Shown piece after piece: positions 18,868 to 27,878 of a stretch of 64,000 nucleotides of DNA. Below the pieces are notes generated by a model, which was not told the DNA's origin, made no database searches, and worked only from the letters and a program-made list of their open reading frames with translations. The stretch's first letter is position 1; every line of letters starts with the position of its first letter. The stretch comes from Acidobacteriota bacterium. Lineage in GTDB: Bacteria; Acidobacteriota; Aminicenantia; Aminicenantales; Saccharicenantaceae. The stretch is from assembly GCA_029569255.1 (NCBI GenBank), contig JAKQUO010000028.1:65335-129334 (forward strand). The letters are read 5' to 3'. The position numbers and the translations under genes were made by a program.

Positions 18868-20064
18868 CTAGCGGTCGGGCTCGATCTTGCGCTTGAGGGG
18901 GGCTTTCTTGACCCGGGCCTTCTCCTCTTCGGCCTTCTGGCGCTTCTCCAACTCGGCCTTCTCCTGCTCGTGCTTCTTCTGGAGCTCGGCGACCCTCGTC
19001 GCGGTCCTGTCCTCGACCCGCCGCTTCTCCTCGGGGTTCTGGACCTTGGCCTTCTCGTCCTCGGCCTCGCGGCGGACCACCCGGAGGTCGGTCGCCTGGC
19101 TCTCCCGCATGAGCCGGAGCTCCTGGTCGTGGTCCTCGCGCAGGGCCTCGGACTCGCTCCGGGGCACGCGCCGGAAGACGCGGCCCGTCTCCTCGGTCTG
19201 GAGCTGCCGCGCGGCCTTGCTCTCGTCGACGACCCGGCGGGGCCGGGCCGTGTCGCTCTTCGCGATCTCGGGCTTGAAGACGACGAGCTCCCGGCCCTGC
19301 TCCCGGGCCTCGCCGGGCCGGTTCGAATCCCTGAGCGAGAGCCTGTCGACGACGGTCCGGTCGGTCAGGCGCCGGACGCGGTCGATATCGACGCCTTCGT
19401 TATAGACGCGCCGGTCGCGGGTGTCGATGTTGACGTTGAGCACGGTCATGTTGATGATGGTCGGGTTTCGTTCGACCGGCAGGATCCTCCGGTCCAGGCC
19501 GCCGTCGAGGAAGTAGCGGCCGCTGACGAACGACCAGTGGCTGTAGGGGATGTCCCATTGGCGCCGGCCGAAACCCCGGCCGGGGACGAAGCCGGCGCCG
19601 GGCGGCAGCGGCGCCCAGCCGATGTGCTCGTCGCCCCAGCGCCAGGCCACCCAGGCCGGCCCCCAGAGGGTATCGGGGACCCAGTACCAGCCCAGGCGGC
19701 GGTCCCAGCCCCAACGGCCGTAGTGGAAGGCGATCCAGCCCCAGCGCTCGACCGAGACCCAGGTCCAGCCGTAGTCGGTCCAGGCCCAGCGTCCCTGGGT
19801 GTAAGGCCGCCAGTTGTAGCCCACGTGGCGGGGGACCCAGACGTAGCCGTAAGGCCTGAAGGCCACCCAGAGGCCGTAGGGTTCGAGCTGGTCGTAGAAA
19901 TAGGCGGTGTCATAGCTTCCGTAGCGGTCATAGTCGCGGCCGCGTTCCCGGTCGTAGGGACTGCCGCCGGGATAGCGCCCGGATTCGCCGTAGGGGACGT
20001 ACCGGACACAGGCCGCCGTCACGAACAGAACGGCGAGGATCAGAAAGCCCAGCGCTCGTTTCAT
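18868..20064 (-). CDS. DUF6600-type tryptophan-rich lipoprotein
   Basis: 398 residues. The N-terminus MKRALGFLILAVLFVTAAC ends in a lipobox, so this is a lipoprotein. Residues 55-175 are densely packed with Trp, Tyr and Gly (YGYVWVP, GRWAWTDYGWTWVSVERWGW, WYWVPDTLWGPAWVAWRWG), the pattern of DUF6600/YXWGXW proteins of Acidobacteriota and Planctomycetota. The last 150 residues are charged and rich in Glu, Arg and Lys with heptad spacing, a likely coiled coil. The ATG at 20064 has AGGAGG seven bases upstream. Function is unknown; an envelope or surface role is inferred from the lipobox and aromatic repeats. Confidence 0.85.
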   Translation of the reverse strand: MKRALGFLILAVLFVTAACVRYVPYGESGRYPGGSPYDRERGRDYDRYGSYDTAYFYDQLEPYGLWVAFRPYGYVWVPRHVGYNWRPYTQGRWAWTDYGWTWVSVERWGWIAFHYGRWGWDRRLGWYWVPDTLWGPAWVAWRWGDEHIGWAPLPPGAGFVPGRGFGRRQWDIPYSHWSFVSGRYFLDGGLDRRILPVERNPTIINMTVLNVNIDTRDRRVYNEGVDIDRVRRLTDRTVVDRLSLRDSNRPGEAREQGRELVVFKPEIAKSDTARPRRVVDESKAARQLQTEETGRVFRRVPRSESEALREDHDQELRLMRESQATDLRVVRREAEDEKAKVQNPEEKRRVEDRTATRVAELQKKHEQEKAELEKRQKAEEEKARVKKAPLKRKIEPDR

Positions 20065-20130
20065 CTTCGTCCTCCTGCCCGGCATGATTGCAAGCGTCAT
20101 GCCAAGGCTATCGCTTGAGAAAGGGTGAGT

Positions 20131-20170
20131 CGGTCCCGAGGCGGGACCGTCCTGAAAAAAGGACGGTCCC
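20131..20170 (-). repeat. Alternating inverted repeat able to form two exclusive hairpins
   Basis: CGGTCCC (20131), GGGACCG (20143) and CGGTCCC (20164) let the middle copy pair with either neighbour. The right-hand pairing is a perfect ten-base stem around TGAAAAAA (20143-20170). It lies between tRNA-Ser(GGA) and the DUF6600 gene, downstream of the tRNA on the minus strand, and could act as its terminator or as an attenuator. The T-run is in the loop and not after the stem, so it is not a textbook terminator. Confidence 0.4.
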
Positions 20171-20249
20171 GGTTGAGTTGTCCGGTCCGGGCGGGACGAG
20201 CCAGAAAGGACTCGGCCCGCGGCGCCGTTCTTCCAGGCCGGCGTTCGGA

Positions 20250-20341
<92 letters not shown>

Positions 20342-20383
20342 GTTCCTCGCGTCTGACGGGAACTCCGATGCCCTCAACTTATC

Positions 20384-20455
20384 AAAAAACCGCGGACCGG
20401 TCAACGCGCCTCCGCGGCCGGAGCGCGCGGAGACGAACGTGGGCGCGTTGACCGG
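20384..20455 (-). terminator. Terminator of the homoserine dehydrogenase gene
   Basis: A perfect 14-base inverted repeat (arms 20442-20455 and 20397-20410; GGCGCGTTGACCGG on the second arm) encloses an inner TCCGCG/CGCGGA hairpin. On the minus strand a six-T run (complement of 20384-20389) follows seven bases beyond the stem. It lies 11 bases after the gene's stop and before tRNA-Ser(GGA). Confidence 0.75.
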
Positions 20456-20466
20456 AGAAGGCCCGC

Positions 20467-21501
20467 TCAGAACGCGGGGCGATAGATGTTGATGATGTCC
20501 TTGAGCAGCGCCGCGGCGGCCCCGCGGGGATTGGAGCGGCCGCCGGTCAAGGTCACCGAGCCCATGGAGTCGGTGATGAACGTGATCCCCTTCTCGGTGC
20601 CGTTGACGTGGACGAGCGGGTTGCTGGGCTCGACGAGCGAAGGCCTGACATCGAGGCTCCAACGGCCCCCCTGGCGGCCGGGCGCGGCCGTGGCCAGGAG
20701 CTTGACCGCCCGTCCCTCCTTGCGCGCGGCCTGGACTTCGCCGACCGAGATCCCGGCGATGCCGCGGACCTGGACGTCTTTGAGCGTGTAGGCCGTGTCG
20801 AGGCAGGCGTTGGTGACGAGCAGCATCTTGGCGGCCGTGTCCCAGCCGCCGACGTCCGAGGCCGGGTCGGGCTCGGCGATGCCCTTGTCCTGGGCCTCTT
20901 TGAGGGCCTCGTCGTAATCCAGCCCCTCGCCCATCCGGGTCAGGATGTAGTTCGTGGTGCCGTTGAGAATGCCCTGGATGCCCTCGATCCTGGCCCCGGC
21001 CAGGGAGACGAGGCCCACGTCGAGGGTCGGCAGGGCGGCGGCCGTGGCGCCGCTGAACTTGAGGACCGCCCCGTTCGCCGCGGCCAGGGCCTTGAGCGCC
21101 GGCAGCCCGACGACGAGGGCGCCTTTGCTCGCCGCGACCGCGTTCCATCCGCCCCGGAAGGCCGAGGACAGATAGGACAGGCCCGGCTCGCCCGTATCCA
21201 GGTTGGAGACGGTGCATTCGACCAGGCAGCCGCCCGGGCCGAGCCCGGCGATGACTTCGCCGGCCCCCAGGCCTTCGCGCCAGTTCGGATTGCCTTTCGT
21301 CCAGGCCTCCCCGGCCCGCGACAGGTGCCGGACCTCGAGCGGCCGTCCGGAGTGGAAGCAGCCCTCGGCGCGGGCCACGGCCATGACCTCGGGGACGAGG
21401 CCGTAGCGGCGCTCGAGGTCCTCGGCCTTCTCCCGGAGCAGCGACAGGAAGGCGCGTCCGACGTGGCCGTAGCCGGTGACGACGAGCGGGACGTTCTTCA
21501 T
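20467..21501 (-). CDS. hom: Homoserine dehydrogenase
   Basis: Reduces aspartate semialdehyde to homoserine in the threonine/methionine pathway. 344 residues: Rossmann motif GYGHVGRAFLSLL at 10-22, SAFRGGWNAVAASKGALV with the conserved lysine, and the family signature GILNGTTNYILTRM. There is no aspartokinase domain and no C-terminal ACT domain, so allosteric control by threonine is unlikely through this chain. The ATG lies 14 bases downstream of the CCA end of tRNA-Ser(CGA) with no Shine-Dalgarno sequence; no promoter fits in that gap, so it is probably transcribed with the tRNA. Threonine synthase is nearby at 22176. Confidence 0.95.
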   Translation of the reverse strand: MKNVPLVVTGYGHVGRAFLSLLREKAEDLERRYGLVPEVMAVARAEGCFHSGRPLEVRHLSRAGEAWTKGNPNWREGLGAGEVIAGLGPGGCLVECTVSNLDTGEPGLSYLSSAFRGGWNAVAASKGALVVGLPALKALAAANGAVLKFSGATAAALPTLDVGLVSLAGARIEGIQGILNGTTNYILTRMGEGLDYDEALKEAQDKGIAEPDPASDVGGWDTAAKMLLVTNACLDTAYTLKDVQVRGIAGISVGEVQAARKEGRAVKLLATAAPGRQGGRWSLDVRPSLVEPSNPLVHVNGTEKGITFITDSMGSVTLTGGRSNPRGAAAALLKDIINIYRPAF

Positions 21502-21515
21502 GGGCGGGACGTCGT

Positions 21516-21607
21516 TGGCGGAGAGGGCGGGATTCGAACCCGCGATCCCGATCGCTCAGGATAACGGTTTTCGAGACCGTCGCCTTCAACCACTCGGCCA
21601 CCTCTCC
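21516..21607 (-). tRNA. tRNA-Ser (anticodon CGA)
   Basis: Acceptor stem GGAGAGG/CCTCTCC, anticodon stem ACGGT/ACCGT around CTCGAAA, long variable arm (TATCCTGAGCGATCGGGAT region), T-loop GGTTCGAATCC and encoded CCA. It reads UCG codons. The 3' half is nearly identical to tRNA-Ser(GGA) at 20250. A TATAAT promoter lies upstream, and hom starts 14 bases after its CCA. Confidence 0.97.
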
Positions 21608-21635
21608 GCACGTTCGGGACGGGATGAGAACCAGG

Positions 21636-22113
<478 letters not shown>

Positions 22114-22117
22114 CTAC

Positions 22118-22146
22118 TTGGAAAGGCCGGTCCGGGCAATTATAAT
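22118..22146 (+). promoter_or_regulatory. Promoter of threonine synthase
   Basis: TTGGAA, 17 bases, perfect TATAAT. Transcription would start near 22153, leaving a short leader with GGAGGGA before the ATG at 22176. Confidence 0.75.
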
Positions 22147-22175
22147 CGGTGCCGCGTTCGGAGGGAGATACGGAC

Positions 22176-23381
22176 ATGGACCGATTCGAGTGCCTGGCCT
22201 GCGGACCGGTCGCCTCGCGCGACCCCTACTCCCCTTTCTGCCCGGCCTGCGGCGAGCCGCTCTTCGTCGCCCCCCCCTGTCCGGGACGGCCGCGGGGCTG
22301 CCGCGGGGACCGGGCGCTCGCGCTCGAGAGGTGGGCCGACTTCCTGCCGCTCGAGCGGATCGACGCCCGCTTGAGCCTGGGCGAGGGGTCGACGCCGCTC
22401 GTCCGCCTGGAGCGCCTCGGGGCCTCTCTCGGCCGGGCCCGCCTCTTCGCCAAGAACGAGGCCCAGAACCCGACCGGGAGCTTCAAGGACCGGGGCACGG
22501 CCGTGGCCGTCCAGAAGGCCGTGGCCCTGGGCGCGAGGATGATCGGCACGGTCTCGACCGGCAACATGGCCGCGTCGACGGCCGCCTACGGGGCCCGGGC
22601 CGGCCTGCCGACCTTCGTCCTGCTCAAGGAAGGGACCTCGACCCTCAGCCTCCGGGCGGCCGGCATCCACGGCCCGCGCCTGGTCGCCGTCGAGGGGGAC
22701 TACGGCCGGCTCTTCAGGATGAGCGTGGAGGTCGGGAAGCGCTTGGGCATCATGTTCATGAACTCGATCGACCCCTACCGGCTGGAAGGCTACAAGGTCA
22801 CCGCCTTCGAGATCTTCCTCCAGCTCGGCGGCCGCGCCCCCCGGGCCGTCTTCGTGCCCCTGAGCTCGGGCGGCCACCTCCTCGGCCTGATGCGGGGCTT
22901 TGCCGACCTGGAGAGCGCCGGCCTGGCCTCCTCTTTTCCCGCCGTCGTCGGCGTCCAGGCCGCCGGGTGCGCCCCGCTCGCCGCCGCCTTCGGGCGCGGC
23001 CTCGACCGCTGCGAGCCCCCGGCCCGGGCGCGGACCATCGCCCACGCCATCGCCAATCCGGACCCGCCCGCCGGCAGCGCCGTGCTGCGGACGGTCCGGG
23101 ACCGGCGCGGCCTCATCGTCGCCGTCGCGGACGAGGAGATGCTCGAGGCCCAGCGCGAGCTGGCCGCGGCGGAGGGGCTGTTCTGCCAGCCGGAGGCGGC
23201 GGCGACGCTCGCCGCCCTGAAGACGCTGGCCGCCGCGGGCTGGCCCGAAGGGGACGGAGACGACGTCCTCGTCCTGACGGGAAGCGGCCTCAAGGCGCCG
23301 GCCGCGCTCGACTCGGCCCCGATGACGATCAACGTGCTCGCCGTCGGGGAGCTCGAGGCCGGCCTGGCCCGCCTCGTCTGA
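22176..23381 (+). CDS. thrC: Threonine synthase
   Basis: PLP enzyme turning O-phosphohomoserine into threonine. 401 residues with an N-terminal zinc-ribbon-like stretch (FECLACGP...CPACGEPLF), the PLP lysine motif NPTGSFKDRG at about 99-108, STGNMAAS phosphate-binding region and a serine/glycine loop VPLSSGGHLLG. The ATG at 22176 is preferred over an in-frame start at 22149 because GGAGGGA precedes it and the promoter places the RNA start after 22149. Homoserine dehydrogenase is 0.7 kb away; no homoserine kinase is seen in the window. Confidence 0.9.
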   Translation: MDRFECLACGPVASRDPYSPFCPACGEPLFVAPPCPGRPRGCRGDRALALERWADFLPLERIDARLSLGEGSTPLVRLERLGASLGRARLFAKNEAQNPTGSFKDRGTAVAVQKAVALGARMIGTVSTGNMAASTAAYGARAGLPTFVLLKEGTSTLSLRAAGIHGPRLVAVEGDYGRLFRMSVEVGKRLGIMFMNSIDPYRLEGYKVTAFEIFLQLGGRAPRAVFVPLSSGGHLLGLMRGFADLESAGLASSFPAVVGVQAAGCAPLAAAFGRGLDRCEPPARARTIAHAIANPDPPAGSAVLRTVRDRRGLIVAVADEEMLEAQRELAAAEGLFCQPEAAATLAALKTLAAAGWPEGDGDDVLVLTGSGLKAPAALDSAPMTINVLAVGELEAGLARLV

Positions 23382-23405
23382 CCCCCGGCCCGGGAGGGTC
23401 GCCGC

Positions 23406-24482
23406 TTACGGCTCTCCCATATAGGCCTGGAAGAGCGTGTCCCGGTACGGGAACAGGGCCGGCGTCCCGCCCGTGTGGAGGAAGACGACCTTGTCGGTCG
23501 GCTTGAAGAAGCCCGTCTTGACGAGGTCGATGAGGCCGGTCATGGCCTTGGCCGTGTAGACGGGGTCGAGGACGATGCCCTCGGTCTGGAAGACCAGCCG
23601 GATCGTCCGGGCCGTCGCGGCGTCGACCATGCCGTAGCCCTCGCCGATGTACTCGTCGAAGACGACGACCTCTCCCGGCAGGATGTCCAGGCCCAGGCCG
23701 AGCGATTCGACGGCCGCCCGGGCGATCGCGATGACGTCGTCCGAGAAGGGCCCTTTCGGGTCCGAGACGCTGACGCCGAGGATCCGGCAGGCCGGGGCCA
23801 GGGCCCGGGCGCCGATAACGAGGCCGGCCTGGGTGCCTCCCGAGCCCGTGGCGTGGACGACGAAGTCCGGCTCGGCCCCGGCCGCGCGCATCTGGTCCAG
23901 GAGCTCGGCGAAGCAGGCGGCGTAGGCGAACGCGCCGAACGGCCTGTCCATGTCGCCCTGGACGAGGGACCCGCCGACCGGAACGAGATAGGGACGGCGC
24001 CCCGCGGCCTTGACCTCCCGGGCCACCTCCTTGAGGAGCTCCATGGCCTGGGCCGACTTGACCAGCTTCCCCTTCTCGGCCTCGACCAGCCGCAGGTCGG
24101 CGCCGAGAGCGATGTCGAGGAGGACGTTGCCGTCGGCGGCGGCCGGCGCCCCGGCCGGCTTGAACAGGACCAGGACGGGCTTGAGGCCGAAGGTCTTGGC
24201 CGCCGCGGCCGTCAGGGCGCACCAGTTGGACTGGAGGCTGCCCCAGGTGATCACGGTATCGGCCTTCTTCTCGAGCATGTCCCGGACGATGAACTCGAGC
24301 TTGCGCGACTTGTTGCCGCCGAAGGCCAGGCCGGTCAGATCGTCGCGCTTGACGTAGAGCTCCGGCCCGCGCAACCTCGCCGACAGGCGATCGAGCCTGC
24401 GCAGGGGGGTCGGGCGATGGATGATCTCGACGCGGGGAACCCGGTCAACGGTCTCGAGGAATGCCTGGATCGCGGAGTCCAT
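23406..24482 (-). CDS. D-cysteine desulfhydrase / ACC deaminase family PLP enzyme
   Basis: 358-residue PLP-dependent enzyme of the tryptophan-synthase-beta fold. VKRDDLTGLAFGGNKSRKLEF carries the PLP lysine, ITWGSLQSNWCALTAAAA is the substrate loop and HATGSGGTQAGLV the phosphate-binding glycine loop; LHTGGTPALFPY closes the family pattern. These fit D-cysteine desulfhydrase, which releases pyruvate, sulfide and ammonia, better than true ACC deaminase, but the two are hard to separate by eye. Start at ATG 24482, eight bases after GGAGG; the GTG two codons earlier is too close to it. Convergent with thrC. Confidence 0.82.
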   Translation of the reverse strand: MDSAIQAFLETVDRVPRVEIIHRPTPLRRLDRLSARLRGPELYVKRDDLTGLAFGGNKSRKLEFIVRDMLEKKADTVITWGSLQSNWCALTAAAAKTFGLKPVLVLFKPAGAPAAADGNVLLDIALGADLRLVEAEKGKLVKSAQAMELLKEVAREVKAAGRRPYLVPVGGSLVQGDMDRPFGAFAYAACFAELLDQMRAAGAEPDFVVHATGSGGTQAGLVIGARALAPACRILGVSVSDPKGPFSDDVIAIARAAVESLGLGLDILPGEVVVFDEYIGEGYGMVDAATARTIRLVFQTEGIVLDPVYTAKAMTGLIDLVKTGFFKPTDKVVFLHTGGTPALFPYRDTLFQAYMGEP

Positions 24483-24524
24483 GTTCACGCCTCCCCGGGA
24501 CTAGGGTAGCAGAAACGGGGCCGG

Positions 24525-24564
24525 AAAAGAAAGGGCCACCCTCCCGGCGCCGGGAGGGAGGCCC
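24525..24564 (-). terminator. Rho-independent terminator of the sortilin-like gene
   Basis: On the minus strand GGGCC-T-CCCTCCCGGC pairs with GCCGGGAGGG-T-GGCCC (one T-T mismatch in a 16-step stem, palindromic core), followed by TTTCTTTT. Confidence 0.85.
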
Positions 24565-24580
24565 TTCGGGTGAAGGCCGG

Positions 24581-27364
24581 TCAGTATCGCGGGTCTTTGA
24601 GGACCGCGGCCGTCGTCGTGTGGGTCTTGCCGTCGACGGTCAGGACGACCTTGTATTCGCCGGGCTGGACCGGGAACGAGGCGAAGGCCGGGTCGCCCAT
24701 GGCCCCGCCGAAGCCCATCTCCCGGGCCCGGCGGGCGTCGGCCTCGGCCGTCTTTTTCTCCTCAGGCGTCCGCTCGCGCCGGCCGGTCATGTTCCAGACC
24801 GCCATGTTGAGCCCGGCCTCCGACGGCCCGGTGAGCTCGTTGAGGAGCATGGCGCCGGCGTAGACGCGGACCTTGACGGGCTCCTTGGGCTTGGACTTGA
24901 GGGTGTAATAGATGTGCACGCCGGGGGCCTCGCTCTCGCCGGCGAAGTTCGAGCTGGAGGACTCGCGCAGGTCGCGGCCGACCCAGCGGACCTTGGGCTC
25001 GGGTGAGAACAGGAAGGCGTCCTTGGCCAGGACCTCGGGCGTGAGCTCCTGGAGGGGCTTGATGTCGGCGATGTAGGCGCCGCGGCCGTGTGTGGCGACG
25101 ATGAGATCGGCCTCGCGCGGCTGGACCTTGAGGTCGTGGACGGGCTGGGTCGGCAGGCCCGGCATCTTCGCCCAGGCCCGGCCGCCGTCGATCGAGACGT
25201 AGACGCCGAAATCGGTCCCGACGAAGAGGAGGTCCGGGTTCTTCGGGTCCTCGCGGACGACGTTGACGGGCTCCTCGGGGAGGCCCGCCGCGAGCGAGGT
25301 CCAGGTCGCGCCGTAGTCGGCGGTCCTGTAAAGGAAGGCGCGGAAGTCGTCGTTCCGGAAGCCGGTGAAGCTCAGATAGGCGACGGCCGGGTCCGACGGC
25401 GAGGCCGCCACCCGGCTGACCCAGTAGCCCGGATGGCCGGGGACCTTGTCGTTGAGCTTGGCCCAGGCCCGGCCGTTGTCCCGCGTCACCCAGACGTTGC
25501 CGTCGTCCGTGCCGGCCCAGAGGACGCCGGGCAAGATCGGCGACTCGTCGAAGGTCGTGATCGTGCCGTACTGGATGTTGCCGTCGCCGCCCTTGCCATC
25601 GACCTTGAGCTTGGCCGGGTCATTGTTCGAGAGGTCGGGGCTGATCTCGGTCCAGGTGTCGCCGCGGTTGGCCGACATGACGACGATGTTGCCGCAGTGA
25701 TAGACCGTCTCGTGGTCGTGGGCCGAGACGAGGACCGGGGAGCACCAGTTCCAGCGCGTCTCGGGCTTCAGGCGCTGGTAGGCGATGTCCTTGGACTCCC
25801 CCGTGACGAGGTCCATGCGGGCCAGGGGGCCGAACTGGGACTCGGTGTAGATCGTGTCGTTGGTCACCCGGTCGAAAGCGTTGTACATGCCGTCGCCGCC
25901 GCCCAGGCTGAACCAGTCCTCGAGCCGGATCGGCGCGCCCGCGCCGCCCCGGCCGCCGAATCGCCCGCCCGCCCCCGGCTTGGTGCTCGGGCCCACGTGC
26001 GAGCCGTTGTCCTGGAGGCCGCCGGCGATGCGGTAGGGATAGGACATATCGTAGTCGATGGCGTAGAACTGGGACAGGGACAGGAAGTCGGGATGGTACC
26101 AGTTCTTGCCGCCGTCCCAGGTCACGCCCAGCCCGTGGTCGTAGCCGAGGATCATGTGGCCGCTGTCTTTCGGGTCGATCCACAGGGCGTGGTTGTCGCC
26201 GCCGAAGCTGAACGGCGTCGTCCAGGTCTTGCCGCCGTCGCGGGTGGCGATGACCCCGACGCTGAGGACATAGACGGTCTTGTCGTCGTTGGGGTCGACG
26301 ACGATCTGGCCGTAGTAGTAGCCGGGATTGCCGCCGATGCTGCGCTTCTCGGGGCTGATTCGGGCCCAGGTCTGGCCGCCGTCGTCGGAGCGGTAGATTT
26401 CGCCGTCGATCATGCCCGCGCTCGATTCACCGGCCAGGATCTCCCGCCAGCGGTCCTCGGGGGACAGGCCGGGCTTGTTGGCGTTCTCGATCTCGGCGAA
26501 GACGATCTTCGGGTTCTTGGGATAGATGGCCAGGCCGATGCGGCCCAGGACGCCGCCGGGCAGGCCGCCGCCGAGCTTCGTCCAGGTCTTGCCGCCGTCG
26601 GTCGTCTTGTGGACGCCCGAGCCGGGGCCGCCCAGCCCGAACGTCCAGGGCTTGCGGAAGCGGTCGTAGGCGGCGGCGTAGAGGGTCTCGGGATCGGTCG
26701 GGTCCATGGCCACGTCGACGACGCCGACGGCCCGGCCGTCGACGGCGACGCCGAGGACCTTGGCCCAGGTCTTGCCGCCGTCGGTCGTCTTGTAGAGCCC
26801 GCGCTCGGGGTTCTCCGAGTAGAGATGCCCCAGGGCGGCCACGTAGACGATGTCGGGGTCGGTCGGGTGGATGACGACCCGGCCGATGTGGTGCGATTCC
26901 TTGAGCCCCATGTTCTTCCAGGTCTTGCCGCCGTCGGCGGACTTGTAGACCCCGTCGCCCCAGTAGGTCGACCGGGAGTTGTTGGCCTCGCCCGAGCCCA
27001 GCCAGATCAGGTCGGGGTCGGACGGGGCCACGTCGATGTCGCCGATGGAAAAGACCTTCTCGTTCTCGAACAGCGGCTCGAAGGTCTGGCCGTTGTTCTC
27101 GGTCTTCCAGAGATGGCCCGAGGCCGCGGCGGCGTAGAAGGTGTGGGGCCTCCGGGCGGGCACGGCGATGTCGACGAAGCGGCCGCTCTGCCGGGTCGGC
27201 CCGACGGAGCGGAACTTCACGGACTTGAGCACGGCGGCCGGGTCGAGGGCCGCGGCGGCCGCGCCCTTGGCCTTGGGCGCCGGCTTGGCCTGGGCCATGA
27301 GGCCCGCCGCGGCTGTGACGATCAAAGCCGCGGCCAAGACGAGAACGGCGGGTTTGCGGAACAT
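24581..27364 (-). CDS. Secreted sortilin-like Asp-box beta-propeller protein
   Basis: 927 residues with a signal peptide (MFRKPAVLVLAAALIVTAAA, then GLMAQA). The body contains many Asp-box hairpins of the type SxDxGxTW: SADGGKTW, TTDGGKTW (twice), RSDDGGQTW, TRDGGKTW and others, building two seven-bladed propellers as in VPS10/sortilin and GH74 proteins. The final 250 residues include a beta-sandwich-like segment and the EFKVVLTVDGKTH-type C-terminus (here GEYKVVLTVDGKTHTT). Members are abundant in Acidobacteriota and Bacteroidota; some are called glycosyl hydrolases but catalytic aspartates of GH74 cannot be assigned here. Extracellular carbohydrate or protein binding is likely. It ends at a strong terminator. 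Confidence 0.85.
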   Translation of the reverse strand: MFRKPAVLVLAAALIVTAAAGLMAQAKPAPKAKGAAAAALDPAAVLKSVKFRSVGPTRQSGRFVDIAVPARRPHTFYAAAASGHLWKTENNGQTFEPLFENEKVFSIGDIDVAPSDPDLIWLGSGEANNSRSTYWGDGVYKSADGGKTWKNMGLKESHHIGRVVIHPTDPDIVYVAALGHLYSENPERGLYKTTDGGKTWAKVLGVAVDGRAVGVVDVAMDPTDPETLYAAAYDRFRKPWTFGLGGPGSGVHKTTDGGKTWTKLGGGLPGGVLGRIGLAIYPKNPKIVFAEIENANKPGLSPEDRWREILAGESSAGMIDGEIYRSDDGGQTWARISPEKRSIGGNPGYYYGQIVVDPNDDKTVYVLSVGVIATRDGGKTWTTPFSFGGDNHALWIDPKDSGHMILGYDHGLGVTWDGGKNWYHPDFLSLSQFYAIDYDMSYPYRIAGGLQDNGSHVGPSTKPGAGGRFGGRGGAGAPIRLEDWFSLGGGDGMYNAFDRVTNDTIYTESQFGPLARMDLVTGESKDIAYQRLKPETRWNWCSPVLVSAHDHETVYHCGNIVVMSANRGDTWTEISPDLSNNDPAKLKVDGKGGDGNIQYGTITTFDESPILPGVLWAGTDDGNVWVTRDNGRAWAKLNDKVPGHPGYWVSRVAASPSDPAVAYLSFTGFRNDDFRAFLYRTADYGATWTSLAAGLPEEPVNVVREDPKNPDLLFVGTDFGVYVSIDGGRAWAKMPGLPTQPVHDLKVQPREADLIVATHGRGAYIADIKPLQELTPEVLAKDAFLFSPEPKVRWVGRDLRESSSSNFAGESEAPGVHIYYTLKSKPKEPVKVRVYAGAMLLNELTGPSEAGLNMAVWNMTGRRERTPEEKKTAEADARRAREMGFGGAMGDPAFASFPVQPGEYKVVLTVDGKTHTTTAAVLKDPRY

Positions 27365-27417
27365 CGGGGATCCTCCTCTCGGCAGAGTCGTCTTCGGTCT
27401 CGCCCGCGCGAAGCGGG

Positions 27418-27816
27418 CTATCTCAGCTCGGACGTGCAGTGCGGGCAGCGGACCGCCTTGATGGGGACGGCGACGGCGCAGAAGGGGCAGTCCTTGGTCG
27501 TCGGGGCCGGGGCCGGCGCCTCGGCCTTCTTCTTCAGCCGGTTCATGGCCCGGATGATGAGGAACAGGCAGAAGGCGACGATGAGGAAGCTGACGACGGC
27601 GTTGATGAACTTGCCGTAGCTGATGACCACCGTTTCGGACAGCCTGATGGACAGGTTGGCGAAATCGACCCGGCCGAGCAGCATGCCGATCGGCGGCATC
27701 AGCACGTCGTTGACGAGCGAAGAGACGATGGTGCCGAAGGCGCCGCCGATGATGATGCCGACGGCCATGTCCAGCACCGAGCCGCGCATGGCGAACTCCT
27801 TGAACTCTTTGAACAT
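27418..27816 (-). CDS. mscL: Large-conductance mechanosensitive channel with zinc-ribbon-like tail
   Basis: 132 residues. The N-terminal helix and first membrane helix [24 protein letters not shown] and the second helix [23 protein letters not shown] are standard MscL, which opens under extreme membrane tension on osmotic downshock. The tail after KKKAE is unusual: CPFC, ten residues, then CPHC, a four-cysteine zinc-ribbon-like unit seen in a subset of MscL proteins. Such a unit could cross-link or metal-regulate the cytoplasmic bundle; that is inference. It has its own promoter at 27851-27878 and AGGAGG upstream of the ATG. Confidence 0.93.
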   Translation of the reverse strand: MFKEFKEFAMRGSVLDMAVGIIIGGAFGTIVSSLVNDVLMPPIGMLLGRVDFANLSIRLSETVVISYGKFINAVVSFLIVAFCLFLIIRAMNRLKKKAEAPAPAPTTKDCPFCAVAVPIKAVRCPHCTSELR

Positions 27817-27850
27817 CCGGACCTCCTCTCGAAAAGGGCTTCTCGTTTTT

Positions 27851-27878
27851 TATATAACGGGGCCTCCGCCGGAGTCAA
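27851..27878 (-). promoter_or_regulatory. Promoter of mscL, -35 overlapping the GH127 stop codon
   Basis: TTGACT, 16 bases, TATATA on the minus strand. The TGA in TTGACT is the stop codon of the upstream GH127 gene. Confidence 0.65.
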
